Part shown: one piece after another, positions 1 to 8,620 of the stretch | Layout: the number at the start of each line of letters is the position of its first letter | How positions within the stretch are numbered: position 1 is the first letter of the stretch | Assembly: GCA_020632575.1 (NCBI GenBank) | Contig: JACKFH010000014.1 | Coordinates: 1 to 64,000 of the forward strand | Length of the DNA stretch: 64,000 nucleotides | Source of the DNA: Candidatus Omnitrophota bacterium | Lineage (GTDB): Bacteria; Hinthialibacterota; Hinthialibacteria; OLB16 | Reading direction: 5' to 3' | The notes under the pieces: generated by a model | The model's input: only the letters and a program-made list of their open reading frames with translations | The model's database searches: none | What the model was told of the DNA's origin: nothing | Translations under genes and position numbers: made by a program

Positions 1-2
1 TC

Positions 3-1469
3 CTACTTTCGGGGCATGTGGATGGGAGTCATCCGCCGGGGACCCACGAGTATGTGAAGGATTTCTCGCTTCTCAAGCATTGGCTCGAGACCTCGCCCAA
101 CCTTCCCGAGGTCGAGGTTGAGCAATACCTGATGGGATGGCCCGAGGATCCCTCCACCCTGGACGAGGCCGACACGATTTTTCTTTTTTCGAATGGGGCG
201 GATCGAAATCCGGAGGACCACCCCTTTCTGGTAGGCGATCGTTTGGAGGTCATCCAAAAGCAGATGAATCGGGGGTGCGGTCTGGGTGTTCTCCACTGGA
301 GCACGATCGTTCCCAACGAACCGTTGGGCCACAAATTCCTCGATTGGATCGGCGGCTACTTCGACTGTCAGAGCGATCCCTCTCATCCGAATGGTTGGTA
401 CTCGCGAATCACGCTCGAGGAGACGACCACCGATCTCCCTTCCCCCTCGCACCCGATCTCCAATGGGATGAAACCTTTCCGTCTAAACGAAGAATATTAT
501 TACCGGATTCGTTTTCAGGAAGACGATGATCGCCTGACGCGGATCCTGAAGACCCCGATCAATGGCGTCGACGATCTTCAAACCGTGGCCTGGGCGGTCG
601 ACCGCAAGGACGGCGGACGTGGGTTCGGTTTCACCGGCGGGCACTTCAGCCACAATCTCTTTCTTCCCGGATACCGGACCTTGTTACTCAACGCGATCGT
701 ATGGACAGCAGGGATGGATGTCCCCGAGGGCGGGGTTCAGGTTCAAGATCCCGATCCAATCAAGGCGTTGATCATCACCGGACACAATTTTCCCGGTCAC
801 GATTGGAAGGGTGTGACCGAGGCGCTCAAGGCGGCGCTGGCGCCCGATGCTCGATTCTCTGTCGAGGTGACTGAGGATATTCGAGATCTCGCCGAACCTA
901 AAATCCATGACTACGATGTATTGCTCTTCAACTATGTGAACTGGCAACGGCCCGGTCTGCCCAAAGAGGCGCGAGACAATTTCAAGAAATACATCGCGGA
1001 TGGCGGAGGATTGGTACTCATTCATTTCGCCAATGGCGCTTTCAACTACTCACTCCCGGAGGCGGGAGATTCGGATTGGGAGGAATACCGCACCAAGATT
1101 GTCCGACGCGCTTGGATTCATGGAGAGGGGAACAGCGCTCATGATCCCTATGGAAACTTCACCTGCGAAATCACCGATGTCGATCACCCGATCACTCGTG
1201 GTATGGAAAATTTCGAAACCGAGGACGAACTCTATTACAACCAGATCGGCGATCTTCCAATCGAACCCTTGGTCACCGCGTTATCGAAAAACACCGGCAA
1301 ACAAGAACCGCTCGCCTTCGCCTACGATTACGGCAACGGCCGCATCTTCCAAACCTTCCTCGGACACGCCCCCATCTCGGTAAGCGCTTCGGGTCCGGCC
1401 GAATTGATCCGTCGCGGGACGGTGTGGGCGGCGGATCGGATGCAGATGGATTTGCCGGGTGAGGAATGA
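3..1469 (+). CDS. ThuA-like protein with two ThuA units, 5' end outside window
   Basis: The frame is open to the window edge and no start is visible: the codons before the GTG at 18 (Leu-Leu-Ser-Gly-His) read like the first ThuA strand, so the gene is 5'-truncated. The first half carries SHPPGTHEY and a glutamine-amidotransferase-like alpha/beta fold. A second ThuA unit starts near base 763 with ITGHNFPGHDW and continues through a GGGLVLIHFANGAF segment. ThuA (trehalose-utilisation) proteins are class I GATase-like folds, probably sugar-binding or sugar-modifying, with no firmly known reaction. In polysaccharide-degrading bacteria they often lie beside cytochromes, as here. The stop is TGA at 1467-1469. 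Family assignment is secure; the reaction is unknown. Confidence 0.85.
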   Translation, partial: LLSGHVDGSHPPGTHEYVKDFSLLKHWLETSPNLPEVEVEQYLMGWPEDPSTLDEADTIFLFSNGADRNPEDHPFLVGDRLEVIQKQMNRGCGLGVLHWSTIVPNEPLGHKFLDWIGGYFDCQSDPSHPNGWYSRITLEETTTDLPSPSHPISNGMKPFRLNEEYYYRIRFQEDDDRLTRILKTPINGVDDLQTVAWAVDRKDGGRGFGFTGGHFSHNLFLPGYRTLLLNAIVWTAGMDVPEGGVQVQDPDPIKALIITGHNFPGHDWKGVTEALKAALAPDARFSVEVTEDIRDLAEPKIHDYDVLLFNYVNWQRPGLPKEARDNFKKYIADGGGLVLIHFANGAFNYSLPEAGDSDWEEYRTKIVRRAWIHGEGNSAHDPYGNFTCEITDVDHPITRGMENFETEDELYYNQIGDLPIEPLVTALSKNTGKQEPLAFAYDYGNGRIFQTFLGHAPISVSASGPAELIRRGTVWAADRMQMDLPGEE

Positions 1470-1574
1470 ATCGATTTCACCCTGTTCCGATCGATGTCAA
1501 ACCGCTACGGAATCAATTCCATTGCTACACAAGGAGCCTCCGTTGAAGCGGACTCAGGCCAATCGAAAACCATC

Positions 1575-3638
1575 ATGAAAAATCCCGTTCCATTTCTCGT
1601 CCTTGGCCTCCTGATGGTGTTAATCCCTGTCGCCGCATCCGCGGGCGAAACCGTGGAATTCCCGCAGGGCGTCCGCCTAGAAATACGGAGCGCCGATGGA
1701 AGGGTGGACATTCACCATACTCGTCTAGTCGCTCTGTTCGTTCCCGAGGGTGAGGCTGCTACTCCATTCCTCCCAGCGGGCCCCTTCTCGGCAACTTGGA
1801 CCGGGCATATCAATGTCGATCTGCGCGATCGGTTTCGATTTGGGTTTCAGGGGAATGGGACCTTTCAGTTTTTTATCGACGGTCGAACTCGCCTCGAGGC
1901 CGATAGCCGTGATCCCGGGTCTCTGGTCGGACGCCGTGCGAGGTTGGGCAAGGGGCCGAACGCCTTTGTCGCGACCTACCAGAGTCCGGCCACTGGCGAC
2001 GCCGAATGCCGTCTGATGTGGGAGTCGACTGAATTCCCGATGGAGACCGTGCCGGCGACAGTTCTGACTCGTTTCTTGGAGCCGTCCATTGTTTGGGGCC
2101 TCATGTACCGAGAAGGGAGAGAACTCTTCGCCGAATACCGTTGTCTAAAATGCCATCAGCCCGAGAAAGATTTTGAGGAGGTGGGACGCCCAATGCTTGA
2201 ACTCCTGGAAGATGCCCCCCCTTTCAAAACCATCGCCTCAAGAACTCGAGCCGAATGGATCCCATCCTGGCTTGAGAGTCCCCAACAGTTTCATCCCGAC
2301 TCCCCCATGCCGCGAATGCTCCATGGACCGGATAGAGTAAGGGACGCGGTCGATATCGCCGCCTATTTCGAATCGCTGAACGCCGAGCCCCAATCGGAAA
2401 TTGAGGGAGAGACGGATGAAGGAAAGTCGCTCTTCGACCAATTGGGGTGCATCGGCTGTCATACTCTCACAGCCGAGGAACGTGAAAACGATTCGTTCGA
2501 TCGTATCCCGCTCGATCATATCCCCGCCAAATGGAGATCTTCGGCCGAGCTGAGCGAGTTCCTCCAAGACCCACAATCCCACTTCGAATCGATCCGGATG
2601 CCCAATTTCAAACTCACCATCGAAGAGGCGAACGATCTCGCAACCTTCCTGATGAATCGGAAAATGGAGCCGTTCGAATCGATCCAGGGCGACCCTATGA
2701 GGGGAGAAGAGCTTGTCGCTGCTTTGAGGTGCCTTAACTGTCATGGGGAGGAGAAGGACGCGGACGCTTCCGCACCATCTTTCGAGACGATTCGATCCAA
2801 AGAGGGAGTGGGCTGCCTTTCGCTCGAGGCGACCGAGGATCGAGGGGCGCCGCTATTTCCATTGACTCCGGACGAAATCGGGGCCATCCAAAGTTTCCTG
2901 AAGAGTGGAGAGACCGAATCACTCAATCAATCCGACCCAGTGGAAACCTCCGAAAGGTATATTCGAAAACTTCGCTGCAACGCTTGTCATGAGCGCGATG
3001 GGCATTTCGATGTTTGGACCCTGCTCAATCCTCCGGAGGAGCCGGAGGAGGATTTCGAGGGAGACCTGAGCGATCCGGAGGTCGATCAATCGCGCCCCTC
3101 CCTCACCTTCGTTGGGGAGAAACTGAGACCCGATTGGCTTACAAAGAGATTGAAAGGTGAGGTGGGAGAGAACATTCGACCCTGGCTTGCTTCGCGGATG
3201 CCTTCTTTCCCATTTCATGCCGAGGTCTTGGCCGAGGGGCTCGCCCGTTCGCACGGTTTCTCGGCAAAAGCGGAACCTATTCCCGACCCCGATCCTGAAC
3301 TCGCGGAGGTAGGGGAACGGCTAGTCTCCCAAAAGGAGGGCTTTGCCTGCACCACTTGTCACCCGATTGGCGATTACGAGGCGCAAGCGGTTTACGAATC
3401 GGAGGGGATCAACTTCATGGTCGCCGCGGAACGCCTCCGACCCGGATACGCGCTCCATTGGATGTTTAACCCACTTCGAGTGAACCCAAAGACCAAGATG
3501 CCTCGGTACACGAACGAGCAAGGAAATACGCCGTTGGTCACCCTCCTCGATGGAGAGGGGGAACGACAGTTCGAGGCAATTTGGAATTACCTGCTAAGAG
3601 GACGGGAGATCGAACCGCCGAGGGTGGATGTGAAATGA
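1575..3638 (+). CDS. Secreted pentaheme c-type cytochrome with PA14-like N-terminus
   Basis: I chose the ATG at 1575 because it opens a clear signal peptide (MKNPVPFLVLGLLMVL...ASAG); the in-frame ATG at 1494 would add 27 residues ahead of it. The 687-residue protein has five CxxCH heme motifs at C190 (CLKCH), C292 (CIGCH), C386 (CLNCH), C468 (CNACH) and C592 (CTTCH). The first ~150 residues, with FQFFIDGRTRLEAD, resemble a PA14-like ligand-binding fold. It should be a periplasmic or extracellular electron-transfer protein; the partner is unknown. It follows the ThuA gene and overlaps the rhomboid gene by ATGA (3635-3638), so the two are probably translationally coupled. The Shine-Dalgarno before 1575 is poor. 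Confidence 0.86.
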   Translation: MKNPVPFLVLGLLMVLIPVAASAGETVEFPQGVRLEIRSADGRVDIHHTRLVALFVPEGEAATPFLPAGPFSATWTGHINVDLRDRFRFGFQGNGTFQFFIDGRTRLEADSRDPGSLVGRRARLGKGPNAFVATYQSPATGDAECRLMWESTEFPMETVPATVLTRFLEPSIVWGLMYREGRELFAEYRCLKCHQPEKDFEEVGRPMLELLEDAPPFKTIASRTRAEWIPSWLESPQQFHPDSPMPRMLHGPDRVRDAVDIAAYFESLNAEPQSEIEGETDEGKSLFDQLGCIGCHTLTAEERENDSFDRIPLDHIPAKWRSSAELSEFLQDPQSHFESIRMPNFKLTIEEANDLATFLMNRKMEPFESIQGDPMRGEELVAALRCLNCHGEEKDADASAPSFETIRSKEGVGCLSLEATEDRGAPLFPLTPDEIGAIQSFLKSGETESLNQSDPVETSERYIRKLRCNACHERDGHFDVWTLLNPPEEPEEDFEGDLSDPEVDQSRPSLTFVGEKLRPDWLTKRLKGEVGENIRPWLASRMPSFPFHAEVLAEGLARSHGFSAKAEPIPDPDPELAEVGERLVSQKEGFACTTCHPIGDYEAQAVYESEGINFMVAAERLRPGYALHWMFNPLRVNPKTKMPRYTNEQGNTPLVTLLDGEGERQFEAIWNYLLRGREIEPPRVDVK

Positions 3639-4522
3639 CGGAATCGAATTTCAAATTCGAATACCACTTTCAACCCTGGGTGACGATTCTTTCGGCGGGG
3701 TGGTGTCTCCTGGTTTTCGGACTTTTGCAGGACACAGAAATCGATAGCTGGGAGGAAGCGGCCAAGTTTGGCCACTACTCCGCGAGAGCAATCTGGGATG
3801 GAGCCTATTGGGCGCTCATCACCTCCGCCTTTGTTCACTATGAGGTGTGGCATCTCATTTTCAATGTCTATTGGCTTTGGAAACTTGGAAGCGAGATGGA
3901 GAAAACGATCGGTTCAATCCGCTATTTGGTCTTCATCTTAGTGGCGGCTTTCGTTAGTTCATCGTTTCAATTGGCGGTTTCAGATGACACGGGCATCGGC
4001 TTTTCAGGCGTCGGGTATGGGATCTTCGGATTCATGTGGCTATCCCGGGATCGATACCCTTCATTTAAGAAAGTGCTGGACTCTCAAATCGTATCGCTCT
4101 TTCTGGTTTGGCTGGTCTTTTGTTTTGTCATCACCAAACTTGGAATCTGGCAAGTTGGCAACGCCGCACATCTAAGCGGCCTCATTTTCGGAGGATTGGT
4201 TGCTTTTGCGTTCACAGTCAAATCGTATAGAAGATTATCCCAGGCTGGTCTCATCGCTCTGATCGCACTCTCATGGGTCCCCCTCTTCTGGTGCCCCTGG
4301 TCCACAACCTGGCTGGGTAAAGAAGCTTACGCCGCGCATTCCGAAGGGAGATATGAGGAAGCGCTGGATTACTACAACCGCATCATTAAGAAGGATCCCT
4401 ACAACGCTTGGGCCTATTCCAATCGCGCCGACATCAATCGGAGATTGGGGAAGTATGTGGACGCGCTGAGGGATGAAAGGAAAGCGGCTGAATTGGACCC
4501 CTCTTACGCCAATTCCGAGTAG
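3635..4522 (+). CDS. Rhomboid-family intramembrane serine protease with C-terminal TPRs
   Basis: The ATG at 3635 overlaps the cytochrome stop (ATGA). The 295-residue protein has about six membrane segments. The catalytic dyad is visible: GFSG with Ser124 in TM4 and NAAHLSG with His179 in TM6. HLIFNVYW supplies the conserved HxxxN of TM2. After the last helix, residues ~225-295 form two tetratricopeptide repeats (EGRYEEALDYYNRI, AWAYSNRADINRRLGKY). Rhomboids cut single-span substrates within the membrane, and the soluble TPR tail could recruit a partner. An active protease is likely because both catalytic residues are present. The substrate is unknown; the coupled cytochrome is a neighbour, not a demonstrated target. 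Confidence 0.9.
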   Translation: MTESNFKFEYHFQPWVTILSAGWCLLVFGLLQDTEIDSWEEAAKFGHYSARAIWDGAYWALITSAFVHYEVWHLIFNVYWLWKLGSEMEKTIGSIRYLVFILVAAFVSSSFQLAVSDDTGIGFSGVGYGIFGFMWLSRDRYPSFKKVLDSQIVSLFLVWLVFCFVITKLGIWQVGNAAHLSGLIFGGLVAFAFTVKSYRRLSQAGLIALIALSWVPLFWCPWSTTWLGKEAYAAHSEGRYEEALDYYNRIIKKDPYNAWAYSNRADINRRLGKYVDALRDERKAAELDPSYANSE

Positions 4523-4573
4523 GTCAATCAAGCCATAGTCCCTGACGGAGACATATCAATCTCGGCAAGTTTT

Positions 4574-4582
4574 TGGTATAAT
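4574..4582 (+). promoter_or_regulatory. Extended -10 promoter for the Rnf operon
   Basis: TGG directly precedes TATAAT (4577-4582), giving a TGn extended -10. No convincing -35 hexamer lies 16-18 bases upstream, as is common for extended -10 promoters. A start near 4589 would leave a leader of about 41 bases before the ATG at 4631. It lies in the gap after the rhomboid gene, where a new transcript is expected. Confidence 0.5.
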
Positions 4583-4630
4583 CGATCCAGATTTATTTTG
4601 CGGAACTTTGACATTCGAGGAGAGGTCTCC

Positions 4631-4954
4631 ATGGCTCGAATCGGAACCACGCTTAATGGCATAAACTCCTTAAATCAGGAGGGTTACAATCTTCCGAACT
4701 GCCCGGGAGATTGTCATCGGTGCGAAATCGTAGGCCCCCGGAACGAGGCTAACGAGCGGTCCCGCTGTCTCCGGGGATGGAAGTTGGTCAGAGCCGCCGC
4801 GCTGGCTTTCCTGGGTCCGCCTTTATTGGCAGTCGTCGCGGCCTCGATATCGGACGAAAAATCGGTTGCCTCCATCCTCGGGTTGATTATCGGAATGGGG
4901 CTCTCGTTCTATTTCCTCAACCGATTTCCGGGCTCCCCGGAGGAAGCGAAATGA
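4631..4954 (+). CDS. Small Cys-rich two-TM protein at head of rnf operon, RseC-like candidate
   Basis: The start is the ATG at 4631, which has GAGGAGAGG just upstream; a TTG at 4598 in frame is less likely. The 107-residue product has a soluble N-terminus with three clustered cysteines (C24, C28, C31 in CPGDCHRC) and a fourth near residue 45. Two membrane segments follow (about residues 55-75 and 80-100). RseC proteins linked to Rnf/Rsx also have an N-terminal Cys cluster followed by two membrane helices, but they are longer (~155 residues) and use another Cys spacing, so the match is one of layout only. It overlaps rnfC by ATGA and is surely co-translated with the Rnf complex. A redox accessory role is inference. 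Confidence 0.6.
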   Translation: MARIGTTLNGINSLNQEGYNLPNCPGDCHRCEIVGPRNEANERSRCLRGWKLVRAAALAFLGPPLLAVVAASISDEKSVASILGLIIGMGLSFYFLNRFPGSPEEAK

Positions 4955-6330
4955 GTCGTTGGCTCCCTTCCCTCCAATCGCGAAAAACTTTCCGACACGG
5001 GGTGCACCCACCGGAAAACAAGGAGTTCGCCAAGGACTCCCCCATCGAGGTGATGGAGATTCCCCAAGAGGTCCGCATTCCCCTCCTCCAACATTTCGGG
5101 GTCGCCTGCGAACCCACGGTGAAACGGGGCGCCGAGTTGGAAATCGGCGATGTCATCGGAGAGACCCAGGACGCCCTCTTCTCTTCAAGGGTGCACTCGA
5201 GTGTCAAAGGAAAAGCGCTAAAGCCGACCGTGACAACCCTTCCGAATGGGCGTCATGTGAATGTCATCCCAGTCGCATGCGATCCGGAGCAGTCCCTGAA
5301 AGGCCGCGATCTTTTCGAAGAGATCTTTGGCGGCGATTGGCCAAAGGGGGGATTCGAGGACCTATCCCCGGATGAAATTGTCAGCGCCGCCGCCGAAGCG
5401 GGTTTGGTCGGCCTGGGCGGCGCCGCTTTCCCCACTCATGTCAAATTAAAGGGCGCCCCCGATAGGCCGGTCGAGACGCTCCTCCTCAACGGTTGCGAGT
5501 GCGAACCGTTCCTCGCCTCCGATTACCGTCTGATGATCGAGGCCCCGGCCCCCATCCTCACCGGGGCGCTCTTAGCCAAACGGGCGGTCGGGGCCTCCAG
5601 AGTCATCCTCTGCCTGGAGGACAACAAACTCGGGGCCGTTCCGATTCTCGAAAGGGCGGCTTCCGGAACCCCGGTCGAAATCCAGACGCTCGAAACCAAA
5701 TACCCCCAGGGAAGCGAGAAACAATTGATCCAAGCAGTCCTCGGCAAAGAGGTTCCCTTGCGGGGGTTGCCGATGGATGTCGGCGTGCTGGTGATGAATG
5801 TCAACACCGCCGCCTCGCTCGCCCGCGCGGTCCTGCGAAACAAACCGCTGACTCATCGCATTGTCACCGTGGCCGGACATGGGATCGTCCAACCGAAGAA
5901 CCTCTTGGCCCCAATCGGCGCGAGTTACGGCGATCTGATCGAAGCCTGCGGCGGGCTCACGGCGGATGCGGCCCGAGTCCTCGCTGGCGGTCCGATGATG
6001 GGATTTTCCCTACCCGACCTCGATATCCCGATCACCAAAGGGACTGGCGGCGTCACCGTGCTTGCGGAACGCGATCTTCGAGCCATGCGGGAGACCGCGT
6101 GTCTGCGATGCGGACGCTGCGTGGATGTCTGTCCGATGAACCTCGCGCCGACCCGCATCGCTTTGGCTTCACGAGCGGGCGACTACGGTCTTGCCCATGA
6201 ATGGAACCTGACAGCGTGCATGGAATGCGGTTCATGCGCCTATGTCTGCCCGGCCCGGATTCCGCTTGTGCAGCTCATCCGCATGGGCAAGGTGATGTCC
6301 AAGAAGGAAGCCGTGAGAAAAGCCGCCTAG
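4951..6330 (+). CDS. rnfC: Rnf electron transport complex subunit C
   Basis: The start ATG at 4951 sits in an ATGA overlap with the preceding gene and behind a GGAGGA site; the open frame runs further upstream but without RnfC character. The 459-residue protein opens with the RnfC N-terminal domain (HGVHPPENKE). It has the flavin/NADH-binding core with GLGGAAFPTHVK and LLNGCECEP, an SLBB-like region, and two [4Fe-4S] motifs at C384 (CLRCGRCVDVCP) and C423 (CMECGSCAYVCP). RnfC is the peripheral subunit that exchanges electrons with NADH. It lacks the long Ala/Lys-rich tail of enterobacterial RsxC. All expected cofactor ligands are present. Confidence 0.96.
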   Translation: MSRWLPSLQSRKTFRHGVHPPENKEFAKDSPIEVMEIPQEVRIPLLQHFGVACEPTVKRGAELEIGDVIGETQDALFSSRVHSSVKGKALKPTVTTLPNGRHVNVIPVACDPEQSLKGRDLFEEIFGGDWPKGGFEDLSPDEIVSAAAEAGLVGLGGAAFPTHVKLKGAPDRPVETLLLNGCECEPFLASDYRLMIEAPAPILTGALLAKRAVGASRVILCLEDNKLGAVPILERAASGTPVEIQTLETKYPQGSEKQLIQAVLGKEVPLRGLPMDVGVLVMNVNTAASLARAVLRNKPLTHRIVTVAGHGIVQPKNLLAPIGASYGDLIEACGGLTADAARVLAGGPMMGFSLPDLDIPITKGTGGVTVLAERDLRAMRETACLRCGRCVDVCPMNLAPTRIALASRAGDYGLAHEWNLTACMECGSCAYVCPARIPLVQLIRMGKVMSKKEAVRKAA

Positions 6331-6345
6331 AAAGAAGAAGTGCCC

Positions 6346-7362
6346 ATGAGCGCGGAACCCAAACCTCCATCCGCCGAACCGGTCAGTCGCGACACCCCCC
6401 GCTTCAGCATCGCGTCCTCGCCACATCTCCTCGACTCCTCTCGTTCCACCCAAGGGATGATGGTGGATGTGTTGATTGGTCTCGCTCCGGTTCTTCTGGT
6501 CTCCTTGATTGTCTTTCGCAGTTACGCGCTCCTCCAAGTCGGACTTTGTGTCGTCAGTTGCCTTGTGTTCGAGGCTCTCTGCGCTGGGATGCGCGGGCGG
6601 TCTCTCCCTCTTTGGGATGGATCGGCGGCGGTGACCGGGGTCATTCTCGGCCTTTCCCTCCCCTGGAGCGCCCCTTGGTACATTGCGGTGATCGGCTCCG
6701 CGGTCGCCATCGGGCTTGCGAAATGGGTCTTCGGCGGGTTGGGTTACAACCTCTTCAACCCCGCGATGGTCGGTCGCGCTTTTGTCATGCTGAGTTTCGC
6801 GCGCGAGATGGGGACCTCCGCGTATGTTCGCGCCGACGCCTCCATCGATGCGGTCACCACGGCCACCCCATTGGCCGCGGCGAAGATGGAATCGGTCATG
6901 CCGGATCTATGGCCGCTATTTGTCGGAATTCATAACGGCTCTCTCGGCGAGACAAGCGCGTTGGCCTGCCTGATCGGCGGCGTCTATCTCTGCATTCGAC
7001 GAACCGCCTCCTGGGAGATCCCGGCGGGTGTCATCCTTTCGGCCGCGGTTTTCGCTGGGCTTGCAAGCGGAATCGGGCTGAGTCCGCTCTCGTGGTTTCA
7101 TCATCTCCTGAGCGGGTCGCTCCTGTTCGGGGCGTTCTTTATCGCCACGGATCCGGTCTCGAGTCCATTGACTCCCAAAGGGAAATGGATTTTTGGCGCG
7201 GGGGTTGGTTTCTTCATCATCCTGATCCGAGTCTTTAGCGGTTATCCCGAGGGCGTCATGTTCGCGGTGCTTTTGATGAACGCGGCGGTTCCTCTGATCA
7301 ATCGCCTGACCCGACCGGTTCCCCTGGGCGGGCTCCCGACGGTCAAGGAGGCGGTCGGATGA
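6346..7362 (+). CDS. rnfD: Rnf electron transport complex subunit D
   Basis: Either GTG at 6340 or ATG at 6346 could start it; I prefer ATG 6346, behind an AGAAGAAG purine run. The 338-residue integral membrane protein has about ten hydrophobic segments. It shows the RnfD signatures GLGYNLFNPAMVGRAF and DAVTTATPL; the latter matches the site where FMN is covalently joined to a Thr in characterised RnfD. FIATDPVSSP, conserved in RnfD/NqrB, is also present. It is part of the ion-translocating membrane core. The stop overlaps rnfG by ATGA at 7359-7362. Confidence 0.95.
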   Translation: MSAEPKPPSAEPVSRDTPRFSIASSPHLLDSSRSTQGMMVDVLIGLAPVLLVSLIVFRSYALLQVGLCVVSCLVFEALCAGMRGRSLPLWDGSAAVTGVILGLSLPWSAPWYIAVIGSAVAIGLAKWVFGGLGYNLFNPAMVGRAFVMLSFAREMGTSAYVRADASIDAVTTATPLAAAKMESVMPDLWPLFVGIHNGSLGETSALACLIGGVYLCIRRTASWEIPAGVILSAAVFAGLASGIGLSPLSWFHHLLSGSLLFGAFFIATDPVSSPLTPKGKWIFGAGVGFFIILIRVFSGYPEGVMFAVLLMNAAVPLINRLTRPVPLGGLPTVKEAVG

Positions 7363-7976
7363 GCCCATCGAACATCGGTTTCATGATCTACCTGAAGCAA
7401 GCTTGGTTGGTCATTTTGCTGGCGCTTGTCTACGGCGCCGGGTTGGCCGGAGTGCAGGTCGGCTTGTCGCCAAGAATCGAACAGAACAAGAAGGATGAAA
7501 CCTATCGGGTCATCCCCGACCTTGTTCCGGGCGCCGATGCCAGATGGATCGAAGAGACACGGGTTCCTGTTGAGGGAAAAGAAGTCTTGGTTTATCGGGC
7601 AAACACCCAGGCGGGAGATCCTATGGGCTGGGTCGTTCCGGCCTCGGGTCAGGGATTCGCGGACAAGATCGAGATCCTGATCGGACTCGATCCGGAGGTC
7701 CATACCATCACCGGAGTCTATGTCCTCAACCAGAAAGAGACTCCGGGATTGGGCGATTACATCACCGGAATCGATTTCACCTCCCGGTTCGCCGGGAAAT
7801 CGACCGGAGAACGGCTTGAGGCGGTCCGGGGGGGCGCGGTGAAAGACAATCAGATTGACGCGATCACGGGGGCCACCATCTCCTCGAACGCGGTCACCTC
7901 CATTGTGAATATGGCGGTCGAGACTCTCGGGGGCGCATTGCGCGAAAGAGCCTCCGGAAAGGGGAAATCGGGATGA
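7359..7976 (+). CDS. rnfG: Rnf electron transport complex subunit G (FMN-binding)
   Basis: The 205-residue protein has one N-terminal membrane anchor (residues ~12-32) and a periplasmic FMN-binding domain. The motif DAITGATISS places the flavinylation threonine at residue 173, fitting the S/TGAT rule for covalent FMN transfer by ApbE. ETPGLGDYI is the other family block. ATGA overlaps on both sides tie it to rnfD and rnfE. No apbE gene is in this window, so flavinylation would depend on a gene elsewhere. Confidence 0.95.
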   Translation: MSPSNIGFMIYLKQAWLVILLALVYGAGLAGVQVGLSPRIEQNKKDETYRVIPDLVPGADARWIEETRVPVEGKEVLVYRANTQAGDPMGWVVPASGQGFADKIEILIGLDPEVHTITGVYVLNQKETPGLGDYITGIDFTSRFAGKSTGERLEAVRGGAVKDNQIDAITGATISSNAVTSIVNMAVETLGGALRERASGKGKSG

Positions 7977-8620
7977 ACCGGGATGAGCCAACCGCGGGGG
8001 AGCGTTTCCTGAACGGGATCCTTCCCGAGAACCCGGTCTACCGTCAGTTGCTGGGGATGTGTCCGACCCTCGCGGTGACCGGCGCGATGAAACCGGCGAT
8101 GACCATGGTCGCCGCAACCGCGTTCGTATTGATATGCGCCAATCTGATGGTCAGTTCGATCCGTCATTTGCTGAAACCCCACCTGAGGATTCTGGTTTTC
8201 ACTCTGACCATCGCCACCTTTGTCACGATCGCCGACCGGTTTCTGGCCGCCTATCTCTATGACATGAGCAAACAACTGGGGCCTTATGTCCCGCTCATTA
8301 TTGTCAACTGCCTGATTATTTCCCGTTGCGAGATCTGCGCCTCCAAGCAGGGACTTTGGGAGTCGTTCGCCGACGCGGTCGGGATGTCCCTCGGGTTCGG
8401 TCTGGCCCTCGCGAGCATCGCGACGGTGCGCGAGATCCTCGGTTCGGGAACCTGGTTCGGCTTGAGCGTGTTGCCCGAGAGTTGGCCGGGGTGGGGGGTT
8501 CTGGTTCTACCGCCTGGCGCTTTCCTGACCATGGGACTCTTGATCGCCGGGGTCGAATGGTGGGGCGCGAGACAACGTGCGGTGGAAAAGAAATCCGTGC
8601 GGAAAGCGGAGGCGGCTTAA
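7973..8620 (+). CDS. rnfE: Rnf electron transport complex subunit E
   Basis: The 215-residue membrane protein has about six helices and starts within an ATGA overlap with rnfG. Family blocks are NPVYRQLLGMCPTLAVT near the N-terminus and VNCLIISRCE in the middle; these conserved cysteines sit where RnfA/RnfE are thought to hold an iron-sulfur centre within the membrane. TVREILGSG is a further RnfE/NqrD signature. RnfE pairs with RnfA. Its TAA stop directly abuts the rnfA ATG. Confidence 0.95.
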   Translation: MNRDEPTAGERFLNGILPENPVYRQLLGMCPTLAVTGAMKPAMTMVAATAFVLICANLMVSSIRHLLKPHLRILVFTLTIATFVTIADRFLAAYLYDMSKQLGPYVPLIIVNCLIISRCEICASKQGLWESFADAVGMSLGFGLALASIATVREILGSGTWFGLSVLPESWPGWGVLVLPPGAFLTMGLLIAGVEWWGARQRAVEKKSVRKAEAA

